Positions 1 to 6,999 of a DNA stretch of 36,277 nt are shown one piece after another. Position 1 is the stretch's first letter; the number at the start of each line of letters is the position of its first letter. The position numbers were made by a program, and so were the translations under genes. The notes under the pieces are model-generated. The model was given only the letters and a program-made list of their open reading frames with translations. It did not search any database and had not been told where the DNA came from. The stretch comes from Magnetominusculus dajiuhuensis. Lineage in GTDB: Bacteria > Nitrospirota > Thermodesulfovibrionia > Thermodesulfovibrionales > Magnetobacteriaceae. The DNA is taken from positions 1-36,277 of the forward strand of contig NZ_JBJUSG010000016.1 in NCBI RefSeq assembly GCF_046044395.1. Direction: 5' to 3'.

Positions 1-39
1 GGGGGGGGGGGGGCTGCTTTACTATTGTGACACAGTCTG
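1..39. repeat. Left-end copy of a 39-bp terminal inverted repeat with G13 run
   Basis: Thirteen G residues are followed by 26 bases (14-39) that recur exactly, in reverse complement, at 36232-36257, where they are followed by thirteen C. The two ends of the window are therefore inverted copies of one 39-bp sequence. The flanking sequence ('ggaatgaca' downstream) resembles the small repeats found elsewhere in the window. A dispersed repeat that broke the assembly, or a poly-G sequencing artefact, is more likely than a real transposon boundary. Confidence 0.85.
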
Positions 40-171
40 TTCGCAGGAATGACACGGTTTGTTGTACAGTTTCTTGTCTGCAACTTGGAATAATTTTTCG
101 ACAATAATTATCGATAATGCAATACGAATTAGTCCACGTAATTATGACACAGTCTGTTCGCAGGAATGACA
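28..171. repeat. Two direct copies of a 27-bp repeat
   Basis: The same 27 bases occur at 28-54 and 145-171, a period of 117 bp. Each copy ends in 'ggaatgaca', the inner end of the MITE-like elements at 6115 and 20285. The first copy overlaps the terminal inverted repeat. The stretch between them is AT-rich and non-coding. Confidence 0.85.
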
Positions 172-174
172 GAT

Positions 175-224
175 AAAGAAATGGTGTCAGCCTGTCACAG
201 TAAAGAAATAATGCCAGCCTGTCA
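175..224. repeat. Two direct copies of a 23-bp repeat
   Basis: Near-identical 23-mers lie at 175-197 and 202-224; they differ at three positions and share 'cagcctgtca' at their ends. With the two repeats before it, this makes the first ~240 bases a repeat cluster. The 1-342 region holds no gene; apart from these repeats and the promoter at 274 I see nothing in it. Confidence 0.7.
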
Positions 225-273
225 AGGTGTGTTTGCCATGATTGGATACAAAAAAACTGAATACAAAAAAAAC

Positions 274-303
274 TTGACGAACGTAGATAGGGCAGCGTAC
301 ACT
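274..303 (+). promoter_or_regulatory. Candidate sigma70-type promoter of the histidine kinase
   Basis: TTGACG at 274-279 is followed after 18 bases by TACACT at 298-303. A better -10 match, TATAAT, lies at 303-308 but is 23 bases from the -35 box, too far for a standard promoter. A Shine-Dalgarno-like TAGGAG (328-333) stands 9 bases before the ATG at 343. The hexamers are visible; the promoter call is inferred. Confidence 0.45.
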
Positions 304-342
304 ATAATGGTGGGGGGCAATATGATTTAGGAGTCTTCAAGT

Positions 343-3300
343 ATGACTGAGCAGTTTTTCACAAGCAATATGGGGTATGTATATCTTGTCTATGGATTTG
401 CCTTTATATCTATGGGTGCTTTAATCCTTGTTCAACCTAAAACCTACGGACTGTTCAGATTAACAAGAAAAATCTGGTTGCTCGCCATGTTTGCCCTCCT
501 TCATGGCGTAAATGAATGGCTGGATATGGCGGTATTTATATATCCTGCGCATGGCATTCTGAAGATGACGGCTTTTGTTTTTATGATGTTATCGTTTTGC
601 TTCCTGTTTGAATTTGGCAGGCGTTTGGTTAAAACGGATGTGTCTCTGGACAAGTTGTCCAGATTGCTGTCGTGGTGGTTAATGCCGACGGTTTCAGTGC
701 TTATCCTTGTTATCACATTTAGTTCGAGAGAATGGCTCATAACTGGACAAATATTGCCGAGATATTTTATTGCGTTGCCTGGGACTATCCTGACCGCCAT
801 CGGCCTGAATGCCTATCGCAAAGAAACAGATAATATTGAGGCATCAAGGCTCAATAGATTTGATACTTATCTTAAGATTGCCGCGGCGTGTTTCATAGCA
901 TATGGTTTTTTTGCCGGATTGGTTGTGCCAAAAGGCGGCTTTTTCCCATCGAATATTCTTAATGCCGGGGGCTTTTTATCTGTTGTCCATATCCCCGTTC
1001 AGGTGTTTAGGGCAATAGCGGCCTTGATTATTGCCTTTTCTATCGTTGTAATAGTCAGAATAATATCAAAAAATCTTGCTACTATTGATGTCTATAACAA
1101 TATGGTTAATCAATATAACCTTTATCTTAGTAAAAATATTAGGGACAATAAAATTCTTTCTTATTTAACAGGTTTCCTGTTTATTGCTGCCATTATTATA
1201 ATGATAATAACAGTCCATTGGATTAAGGACAGGGCAATAAACATTATTCATAATAACGCCTTAGAACGTGTAAATATATATAATAGACATTTAAATGAGA
1301 AACTAAGCCATTACGAGGCATTCCCTAAATTACTATCAGGACGTCCTTACGTTATTGAACACGCAAATCGTCCCGGTGAACAACGTAATATGAATGAATA
1401 TTTATATAATTTCAGCGAATCTATAGGGGCGTCTTTATCTTGTGTAATAAATACCGACGGGATGGTAACCGCGTCAAGCAACTATGATACCCCGGCAAGT
1501 CTTGTAGGAAAAAACCTTAGTTACAGAGAATATTTCCAGAGCGCTATGAAAGATATCCCTTTTAAATACGTAGGTATTGGAGCCTTCACAAAAATTCCTG
1601 GTTTATTTCTATCATATCCGATAAAGAATGGCAAGGATATAACCGGAGTTGTCGTAGTGAAATTCGACTCCAAAATGTTTATGCCAAATAATGAAGGCAG
1701 CAATCAGTTGTTTTTTATTGTAGATAACAACGGGGTTATTTTTTATTCAAGCGATGAGAGATATAATTACTACACAGAAATCCAACTACCTGAGACTGAA
1801 TTACAGAGGATTAAGGACAATAGGCAATATGCCGATGAGCCGTTGCTGCCGTTACCGATTATAAAAAAATCAGAAGCCAATTCTTTAACGTTTGTTACGA
1901 TGCGCCATAAAAATCTGTCAGGGAATGGATTCGCTGATGTAGAATATTTGCAGGAAGAGATTTATGATAATAGATTTGATTGGCATGTGGTGTTGTTTAC
2001 TGATGTTTCTACTATTAGTGGATATGTAAGTAAATCGGCCATGCTTGCATTTATATTAATAGCCGTGGTTTTAATTGGTTGTATATTACTAATTAAGAAA
2101 AGTAAAACAAAAATTATGATAATGAATAATTATATAAATTATTTTATAGATGCCTATGGTAGTCTGTCAGAAAAAAATAAGCAAATAGAAAATCATAAAA
2201 GAGACGAGGAAATATTAAACTCAGTTCTTTACATATCATTATCACCTGATCCCTTTGAGGTAAAACTACAATCAATATTAAATTTTATATTGATACACTC
2301 GCGGAGTTCCTTCCAATCGAAAGGGTGTCTATTTATTTGTAACGAAAAGGCAAAGACACTTCAAATGGAGGTATCGAAAGACTTTAGCAAGGAACAGGCG
2401 TTGGCTTGCTCAAATCTTCCCTATGGCAAATGTCTGTGCGGGTTGGCTGCAGCCACAAGAAAAGTTGTGTTCTTATCAGATTGCAATGAAGACGAACATT
2501 TGAGTAATTTTGAGAATTCTACCGCGCATGGACATTACTGCATACCCATCATGTCATCTGCGGAATTATTGGGAGTAATAAATATATATGTAGAAGCCGG
2601 ATATCATCGCAATGACCCGGATGAGCAATTCTTAATGAGTATAGCGCATATACTTGCTGTGGTAATTCAACGCAACAAAGAGATGCAGATACTGGAGATG
2701 GACAGGTCGGCAAGTGTTACAACGCTGGCGGCGGGTATAGCTCATGAGATAAACAATCCGCTGTCATTTATTAAGACCTCTGTAAGCACATTAAATAAAT
2801 ATCTCGTAAAAATTGAACCTTTTGTAAGACATTCTCAAATATCGCCCTCGCACGAATCCTTGTCAGGGGAACAAATACAAGCTCTGCAACGAGACAAGAT
2901 ACTTGACATGCTCTCTATGATGGGCAATAAAATCAATTCGTCTAACAGGGGCATAGAGAGGATTATGGAGGTCGTCAATGCCCTGAAGATGTTTTCACGT
3001 CTCAACAAGGAAGGATTTACAGACGTTGACATCAACAGGTGCATTGACGAGACATTGTCAATACTAATAACTGGGAGCCGTAACGTGAATATTATTAAGG
3101 AATATTCAGAGCTGCCTACGTATCTCTGCGAACCGCAGGCGATGAACCAGTGTTTTTATCATATAATAGAAAACGCTATTCACGCTGTTGATGTTGCCGG
3201 GACAGGCAATATAACAATATCCACTTCGCATATACGTGTGGGCGAGGCTCAGGACGAAACAATTCAGGTCAGGATAACCGACGACGGCACAGGCATGTCA

Positions 3301-3486
3301 GAGGAGACAGTGAAGCGCGCGTTTGTCCCTTTTTATACGACAAAAGAGGTGGGTTCGGGCAAGGGCCTGGGGCTGTCCATAGTGGATGGGGTAATAAAAC
3401 GCCACGGCGGCACCGTTGATATAGAAAGTACGGTTGGCAAGGGTACGTCTGTAACAATACAACTGCGCCTTGGCCAGAATGTTTAG
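343..3486 (+). CDS. Membrane-bound sensor histidine kinase (7TM-like, dCache-like sensor, GAF, HisKA, HATPase_c)
   Basis: This large orphan sensor kinase (1047 aa) would autophosphorylate a histidine and pass the phosphate to a response regulator not visible here. Residues 1-240 hold about seven hydrophobic segments. A further helix (~271-294) leads into a probable periplasmic dCache/PDC-like domain (~300-555, DctB-like character), then a last helix (~565-585), a coiled linker and a GAF domain (~630-775) containing a 'CLCG' motif typical of many deltaproteobacterial-type GAF domains. The kinase core has the H box with His801 in AHEINNP, an N box IIENAIHAV, a G1 box DDGTGM (980-985) and a G2 box GSGKGLGLS (~1004-1012), so it looks active. 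It lies upstream of, and with the same orientation as, the chemotaxis block, but a separate promoter follows it. The ligand is unknown. Kinase identity is secure; the sensor fold names are inferred from pattern. Confidence 0.92.
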   Translation: MTEQFFTSNMGYVYLVYGFAFISMGALILVQPKTYGLFRLTRKIWLLAMFALLHGVNEWLDMAVFIYPAHGILKMTAFVFMMLSFCFLFEFGRRLVKTDVSLDKLSRLLSWWLMPTVSVLILVITFSSREWLITGQILPRYFIALPGTILTAIGLNAYRKETDNIEASRLNRFDTYLKIAAACFIAYGFFAGLVVPKGGFFPSNILNAGGFLSVVHIPVQVFRAIAALIIAFSIVVIVRIISKNLATIDVYNNMVNQYNLYLSKNIRDNKILSYLTGFLFIAAIIIMIITVHWIKDRAINIIHNNALERVNIYNRHLNEKLSHYEAFPKLLSGRPYVIEHANRPGEQRNMNEYLYNFSESIGASLSCVINTDGMVTASSNYDTPASLVGKNLSYREYFQSAMKDIPFKYVGIGAFTKIPGLFLSYPIKNGKDITGVVVVKFDSKMFMPNNEGSNQLFFIVDNNGVIFYSSDERYNYYTEIQLPETELQRIKDNRQYADEPLLPLPIIKKSEANSLTFVTMRHKNLSGNGFADVEYLQEEIYDNRFDWHVVLFTDVSTISGYVSKSAMLAFILIAVVLIGCILLIKKSKTKIMIMNNYINYFIDAYGSLSEKNKQIENHKRDEEILNSVLYISLSPDPFEVKLQSILNFILIHSRSSFQSKGCLFICNEKAKTLQMEVSKDFSKEQALACSNLPYGKCLCGLAAATRKVVFLSDCNEDEHLSNFENSTAHGHYCIPIMSSAELLGVINIYVEAGYHRNDPDEQFLMSIAHILAVVIQRNKEMQILEMDRSASVTTLAAGIAHEINNPLSFIKTSVSTLNKYLVKIEPFVRHSQISPSHESLSGEQIQALQRDKILDMLSMMGNKINSSNRGIERIMEVVNALKMFSRLNKEGFTDVDINRCIDETLSILITGSRNVNIIKEYSELPTYLCEPQAMNQCFYHIIENAIHAVDVAGTGNITISTSHIRVGEAQDETIQVRITDDGTGMSEETVKRAFVPFYTTKEVGSGKGLGLSIVDGVIKRHGGTVDIESTVGKGTSVTIQLRLGQNV

Positions 3487-3527
3487 CCCAATTTTTTTTG
3501 GTGGGAACTCCTGTGACAAAAGATACC

Positions 3528-3556
3528 TTGACAAAATAATTATAAAAGTATAAAAT
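3528..3556 (+). promoter_or_regulatory. Strong sigma70-like promoter of the chemotaxis block
   Basis: A perfect TTGACA (3528-3533) is followed by 17 bases and TAAAAT (3551-3556), five of six matches to TATAAT. It lies between the kinase stop and the small Cys-rich gene at 3629, giving a leader of about 65 nt. It is the best promoter candidate for the plus-strand genes from 3629 to at least the receptor-like gene. Confidence 0.65.
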
Positions 3557-3595
3557 TGCCATAGTCTGGATGATGATAGAATGAAAGGGATATAA

Positions 3596-3632
3596 CGAGA
3601 GCCATGACGATGAGCGAGAGCCGTGACTATGA
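3596..3632 (+). repeat. 19-bp imperfect tandem duplication at a translation start
   Basis: The 18-mers at 3596-3613 and 3615-3632 differ at only two positions, separated by one base. Each includes a purine-rich GAGAG and an ATGA, so the initiation region of the downstream gene appears duplicated. From the first copy, ATG at 3604 opens a ten-codon reading frame that ends at 3636, overlapping the start of the next gene. Confidence 0.6.
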
Positions 3633-3967
3633 TTGAAAAGAAGATACCTAATCCGAGGCCGTTACAGAAAAAGAAGCCGCCGTGTCCGGCGACGATGGCC
3701 TTTGAGGCGTTTGCCAAGGCCTTTGAGGGGTTTGAGCAGACCAAAGTCGAGAGGACAAAGTGCTGGGAGTTCTTTAAGTGCGGGCTGCACAAGGTGGGGT
3801 TACACAAGCATGGGCAGTGTTCGGCGTTCACTAAGTCCGCTGGAAGGCGCTGCTGGCTGGTCGCTGGCACACTAAGCGGGACAGAGCCGGAGTGTGAAGT
3901 CGCCCGAACCCTCAAAAGTTGCAAGGACTGTGAGTTCTATCAGAAAGTAAAAAAGGGCGAGATATAA
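3629..3967 (+). CDS. Small free-standing Cys/Trp-rich ('two-CW'-type) domain protein
   Basis: A protein of about 112 aa. Seven cysteines follow the pattern CWEFFKCG, then C, then CWLVAGT, then C and a closing CKDCEFY. From memory, this CW...CW module is usually found fused to methyl-accepting chemotaxis proteins or other sensors of Deltaproteobacteria and relatives; here it stands alone. The paired Cys could bind a metal or act as a redox switch, which is inference. There is no signal peptide or membrane segment; the N-terminus is Lys/Pro-rich. I chose ATG 3629, with GAGAG eight bases upstream; GTG 3623 in the same frame is the alternative. It is the first gene after the 3528 promoter and lies 246 bases before the receptor-like gene, so it may act as a detached sensory part for that protein. 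The precise role is unknown. Confidence 0.75.
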   Translation: MIEKKIPNPRPLQKKKPPCPATMAFEAFAKAFEGFEQTKVERTKCWEFFKCGLHKVGLHKHGQCSAFTKSAGRRCWLVAGTLSGTEPECEVARTLKSCKDCEFYQKVKKGEI

Positions 3968-4068
3968 TTTAACGGCTGATGAAGCACCAATGGACGCAGA
4001 AAAGTGGACGCGAAGAAGTGGGCGCAAAAAAGACAGACGCAAATGAGCGGTTACAAAAAATTAACAGA

Positions 4069-4110
4069 CTGGCCGCCCCATGCTGGCCGCCCCATGCTGG
4101 CCGCCCCATG
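4069..4110. repeat. Three exact tandem copies of a 14-bp unit
   Basis: CTGGCCGCCCCATG is repeated at 4069-4082, 4083-4096 and 4097-4110. The surrounding 3968-4213 gap has no convincing gene. The unit length is not a multiple of three, but in-frame stops at 4193-4198 separate it from the downstream gene, so copy-number change would not directly shift that frame. Confidence 0.9.
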
Positions 4111-4213
4111 GAAGCTAATGTCACTGCCTGTCGCTTTACAGGCACTGGCGGTGTGGCATTGCATGTGGGCCAGGCAGTTAGCGGGGGCGCAGTGATGAGA
4201 GCAGTGGCGCATA

Positions 4214-6082
4214 TTGACAGGCAAGGCAGCAACTTTGGCAGATAAGGCCGCAGCCTTAACCTCCATTTCGGCAGAGGGGGGTGCCTCCACATCAGGTGGC
4301 GGTATTCACATTGAGGTTGACGCGTCGTGGAGCAGATCGCTCCTTAAAATGGCCGATGAGCTTATCGGCATATCAAAGGCGACAGAGACAGAGTTCCTTG
4401 AGCTTGGGGCGAGTTTGCAGGATTTTTCCTTCGCGTGCATAGAGAATTCCTCTATGGCCGGCAATCTCGTAAACGCGATAGAAAGCGGCAGCGGTTTCAA
4501 TGTGCATTCTCTGAAGGAACTCTTCGAAACGGTTTACAGTGAGATAGACACTTCCTCTAAACTGATACTTGAAGGTTCCAGGGAAATGAACCTTATTATA
4601 AATGACCTTAATAAGGTCTTAGAGATGGAGGAATTTTTTAAGAAACTGTCAAAAACGATATCCATCATAGGCACATTGATAAGGATAGAGACGGCTCGCG
4701 TGGGCAACGCGGAATTCAATATTATGACAGATTTGGTTGATACGCTGGCAAGGCAGATATTAAAAGGCACAGATGAGATAATCTCATCCGTAAGGACGGC
4801 AAATACGAGCGTGGTGAATGTAAATGAACAGCTTGCTCCGTTCATAGAGACTGCCGACAGGGAACTTGACTCAGTTAAGAGCCGTGTTAATATTATACTG
4901 GGAGAGTTGGACGCGATGTCAACACAGGCCAAGTGGCTGTGTGAGAGGATAAGCAACAGGGCATATTCCATCTCGCCGGAGGTTGGCGAGGTAGTCGCCT
5001 CAATTCAGTTCCATGACATAACGCGCCAACAGATAGAACACGTCTCAGAGGCCTTTCACGAAATAGAGGCAAAAATCGGGACATTCGACTCTGAAGACGA
5101 AAACGGCAAATTCGTCCTGATAAGGTGGGTATCGGAGGTCATAAAGATACAGATAGGCCAGCTTAATTTTGTCCTCAATGAGACACAAAAGGCCGCCGTA
5201 ACTATATCCGGCTCTCTGTCGAAGGTTTCAGAGTTGTCAGAGGCACAGGCCGAAGACGCCATAACGATAACCGCTGAGGAGGAATCCGGCAATAATAAAA
5301 TCACTCTGGTGGGCACGGCGTTGGATGCCCTCGTCAAGGTACTGGTTGCGGTTAATGATATGACGGTAAACCTGCTTGAGTCAATTAAACTGACCAGCAC
5401 AAACCTTCAGGGGATGACCGGCCAGGTGGCAAATGTCGAGTCAATAAGCGAGAACATGAATCTCCTTGCGATGAACGCGATGATAAAGGTATCGCGCGTG
5501 GGGGCTGCCGGAAGGGCGCTTGGCGTTCTCGCCAATGAAATAAGCAATCTGTCAGAAAACGCCAATATCAGGATATCAGACTGCGCGGGGTTGATTAACT
5601 CAATACTCAAAAGGTCAGCACAGATTAAGACATACCTGTCAGAGCAGTTGCTCTCTCGTTTAGAGACATCAAAGACAGTTGCTGTGCAGACGCGCCAGGC
5701 CATTGAGACTGTTATGGAACAGGATAAGGAAGTCATCTCGTCAATGAATAAGATATCGGCAAGCGCGGCACAGCTCAAGGTAGACATAGAAAACGTCATA
5801 AAAAAGATCAATTTCAGCAACATAATACAATGCACCGTCACAGAGGTAATAGCCGAGCTTGAAAGAATCCTTGGCGACGTAATGGCCACAATCCCGGGCC
5901 ATATACACGACGACGTAAACTATGCGCCTGATTTAAAGGAGATGCTCAGCAGATATACGATGCAATCAGAAAGAAATATCCACACAGGTGCCGCGGCTTC
6001 GGAGGATGGGGATTCGCTGCTTTGGGGTGAAAGCTGTGCAAAGCCTGACGACGGGGCAGGCGACAATTTTGAGTTGTTTTAA
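4214..6082 (+). CDS. Soluble receptor-like chemotaxis protein, internally duplicated, with a CheZ-like DxxxQ motif
   Basis: A 622-aa, almost wholly helical cytoplasmic protein without membrane segments. It has two similar halves. Each has a degenerate chemoreceptor signalling hairpin (about 149-182, with IETARVG; and 414-448, with NLLAMNAMIKVSRVGAAGR) followed by a helix. In the first half that helix reads FHDITRQQIEHV, with Asp268 and Gln272 spaced as in the DxxxQ phosphatase motif of CheZ. In the second half the equivalent positions are Asn536 and Cys540. The hairpin tips have lost conserved receptor residues (the Glu of NAAIEAARAGE is Lys in copy two), so CheA/CheW coupling may be lost. 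I infer a CheY-P phosphatase or signalling adaptor rather than a ligand receptor. No CheZ, CheC, CheX or FliY is otherwise present. TTG 4214 is the only plausible early start after in-frame stops at 4193-4198; its ribosome site is weak. Confidence 0.8.
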   Translation: MTGKAATLADKAAALTSISAEGGASTSGGGIHIEVDASWSRSLLKMADELIGISKATETEFLELGASLQDFSFACIENSSMAGNLVNAIESGSGFNVHSLKELFETVYSEIDTSSKLILEGSREMNLIINDLNKVLEMEEFFKKLSKTISIIGTLIRIETARVGNAEFNIMTDLVDTLARQILKGTDEIISSVRTANTSVVNVNEQLAPFIETADRELDSVKSRVNIILGELDAMSTQAKWLCERISNRAYSISPEVGEVVASIQFHDITRQQIEHVSEAFHEIEAKIGTFDSEDENGKFVLIRWVSEVIKIQIGQLNFVLNETQKAAVTISGSLSKVSELSEAQAEDAITITAEEESGNNKITLVGTALDALVKVLVAVNDMTVNLLESIKLTSTNLQGMTGQVANVESISENMNLLAMNAMIKVSRVGAAGRALGVLANEISNLSENANIRISDCAGLINSILKRSAQIKTYLSEQLLSRLETSKTVAVQTRQAIETVMEQDKEVISSMNKISASAAQLKVDIENVIKKINFSNIIQCTVTEVIAELERILGDVMATIPGHIHDDVNYAPDLKEMLSRYTMQSERNIHTGAAASEDGDSLLWGESCAKPDDGAGDNFELF

Positions 6083-6114
6083 CTATAATGGAATTGATTC
6101 AGTTAATAGCAGAA

Positions 6115-6216
6115 CTGGATTCCTGCTTTCACAGGAATGACAAACAGCTTGAAGGCTGCAATGACAACAAATGTCGTCTTCCCCTGTCTGTCATTCCCGT
6201 GAAAACGGGAATCCAG
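6115..6216. repeat. MITE-like element with 28-bp imperfect terminal inverted repeats
   Basis: The left arm 6115-6142 (starts CTGGATTCC, ends GGAATGACA) pairs with the right arm 6189-6216 with only a few mismatches, enclosing a 46-bp core. The arms are close relatives of those at 20285-20437. The element has no coding capacity and sits between the receptor-like gene and the STAS-CheY-CheA genes. It could form a hairpin in RNA. Confidence 0.85.
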
Positions 6217-6300
6217 AAGGTTATAGAATAGAGAGCCACAGTGTTTTGCAAATGGCTCAATTGAGTGGTTGATAGAATTAAATGTTAAAGAGGAAGAATA

Positions 6301-6330
6301 ATGTTAAATAGTAAGGAGGAGAATAAATGA
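6301..6330 (+). other. Nine-codon leader reading frame overlapping the STAS start
   Basis: ATG at 6301 has its own purine-rich AGAGGAAG upstream (6289-6297). The frame encodes MLNSKEENK and stops at TGA 6328-6330, overlapping the STAS ATG (6327) as ATGA. The codons themselves contain the STAS ribosome binding site AAGGAGG. It could couple translation or be chance. Confidence 0.35.
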
Positions 6331-6641
6331 GCGATTTTCAGTTGAGTAAATCAGGGGAGCTGAGAATTTCGGGCGATGTGACAATTCTGAATGCCGCAGA
6401 GGTGAAAGACGCGGTATTGGGGGCGCTGAAAAATTCAAAAAATGTTACCATAGATATCAAGGGTGTCGAGGGAGTTGACTTGTCCTTTCTTCAGATATAT
6501 TTTGCGGCAAGGCACTCGGCTGAGGCGTCGAAAAAGGGGCTGTCGCTGATAAATCCGCCGGAGGGGTTTTTGAGTTTGATAGAAGACGCCGGGTTTGACC
6601 GTTATTTTAATTTCCCGAAATCGGAGGCCGCCAATGGCTAA
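6327..6641 (+). CDS. STAS-domain anti-sigma-factor-antagonist-like protein
   Basis: A 104-aa single STAS domain of the SpoIIAA/RsbV type. The alternating strand-helix pattern is clear: a starting ISGDVTILNAAEVKDAV, then VTIDIKGVEGVDLSFLQIY, where Ser in DLSFLQ is the position phosphorylated in RsbV-type proteins. It has a strong ribosome site (AAGGAGG, 6313-6319) and starts the tightly coupled STAS-CheY-CheA run: its stop overlaps the CheY start by eight bases. Stand-alone STAS proteins are common in front of CheY/CheA in Geobacter-like gene clusters, where they probably join array-linked signalling, though the partner is not established. No RsbW/RsbT-type kinase is encoded in the window. Confidence 0.9.
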   Translation: MSDFQLSKSGELRISGDVTILNAAEVKDAVLGALKNSKNVTIDIKGVEGVDLSFLQIYFAARHSAEASKKGLSLINPPEGFLSLIEDAGFDRYFNFPKSEAANG

Positions 6642-6999
6642 GGTAATAATGACAGTAGATGATTCGGCAAGCGTGAGGCAGATGGTCGCCTTTACACTGA
6701 AGGGGGCTGGATATACGGTCGTAGAGGCCGTTGACGGCAAGGACGCCCTTGCCAAACTGGCCCAGACGCAGATAAACATGATGATAACTGATTTAAACAT
6801 GCCAAACCTTGACGGAATAGGCCTGATAAAGGGAGTGCGTGCAATGCCGGCCTATAAATTCATACCGATAGTGATGCTCACAACCGAATCTCAGGACAGC
6901 AAGAAGCAGGAGGGAAAGTCCGCCGGCGCTACGGGGTGGATAGTAAAACCATTTAAGCCTGACCAACTGTTGGCGGTGGTAAAGAAGGTGCTGGGATGA
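6634..6999 (+). CDS. cheY: CheY-type single-domain response regulator
   Basis: A 121-aa receiver domain and nothing else. The acidic pair is in TVDDSAS (residues 9-10), the phospho-acceptor is Asp53 in MMITDLNMPNLDG, the conserved Thr is in VMLTTES, and the switch Lys is in WIVKPFKP. It should accept phosphate from CheA and carry the signal to a flagellar motor, or to type IV pilus machinery, since no flagellar gene is in view. The start at 6634 (ATGGCTAAG) is preferred over an upstream in-frame start because it follows GGAGG and begins the usual receiver sequence. It overlaps STAS by 8 bp and cheA by 4 bp (ATGA). Confidence 0.95.
   Translation: MAKVIMTVDDSASVRQMVAFTLKGAGYTVVEAVDGKDALAKLAQTQINMMITDLNMPNLDGIGLIKGVRAMPAYKFIPIVMLTTESQDSKKQEGKSAGATGWIVKPFKPDQLLAVVKKVLG

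Noticed and set aside
3979..4245. An 88-aa frame between the two-CW and receptor-like genes
   Set aside because: Low-complexity, includes the 14-bp repeats, overlaps the next gene by 32 bp and resembles nothing known.
6229..6260. A possible sigma54 promoter before the STAS gene
   Set aside because: The -24 element lacks the GG pair and spacing is one base too long.
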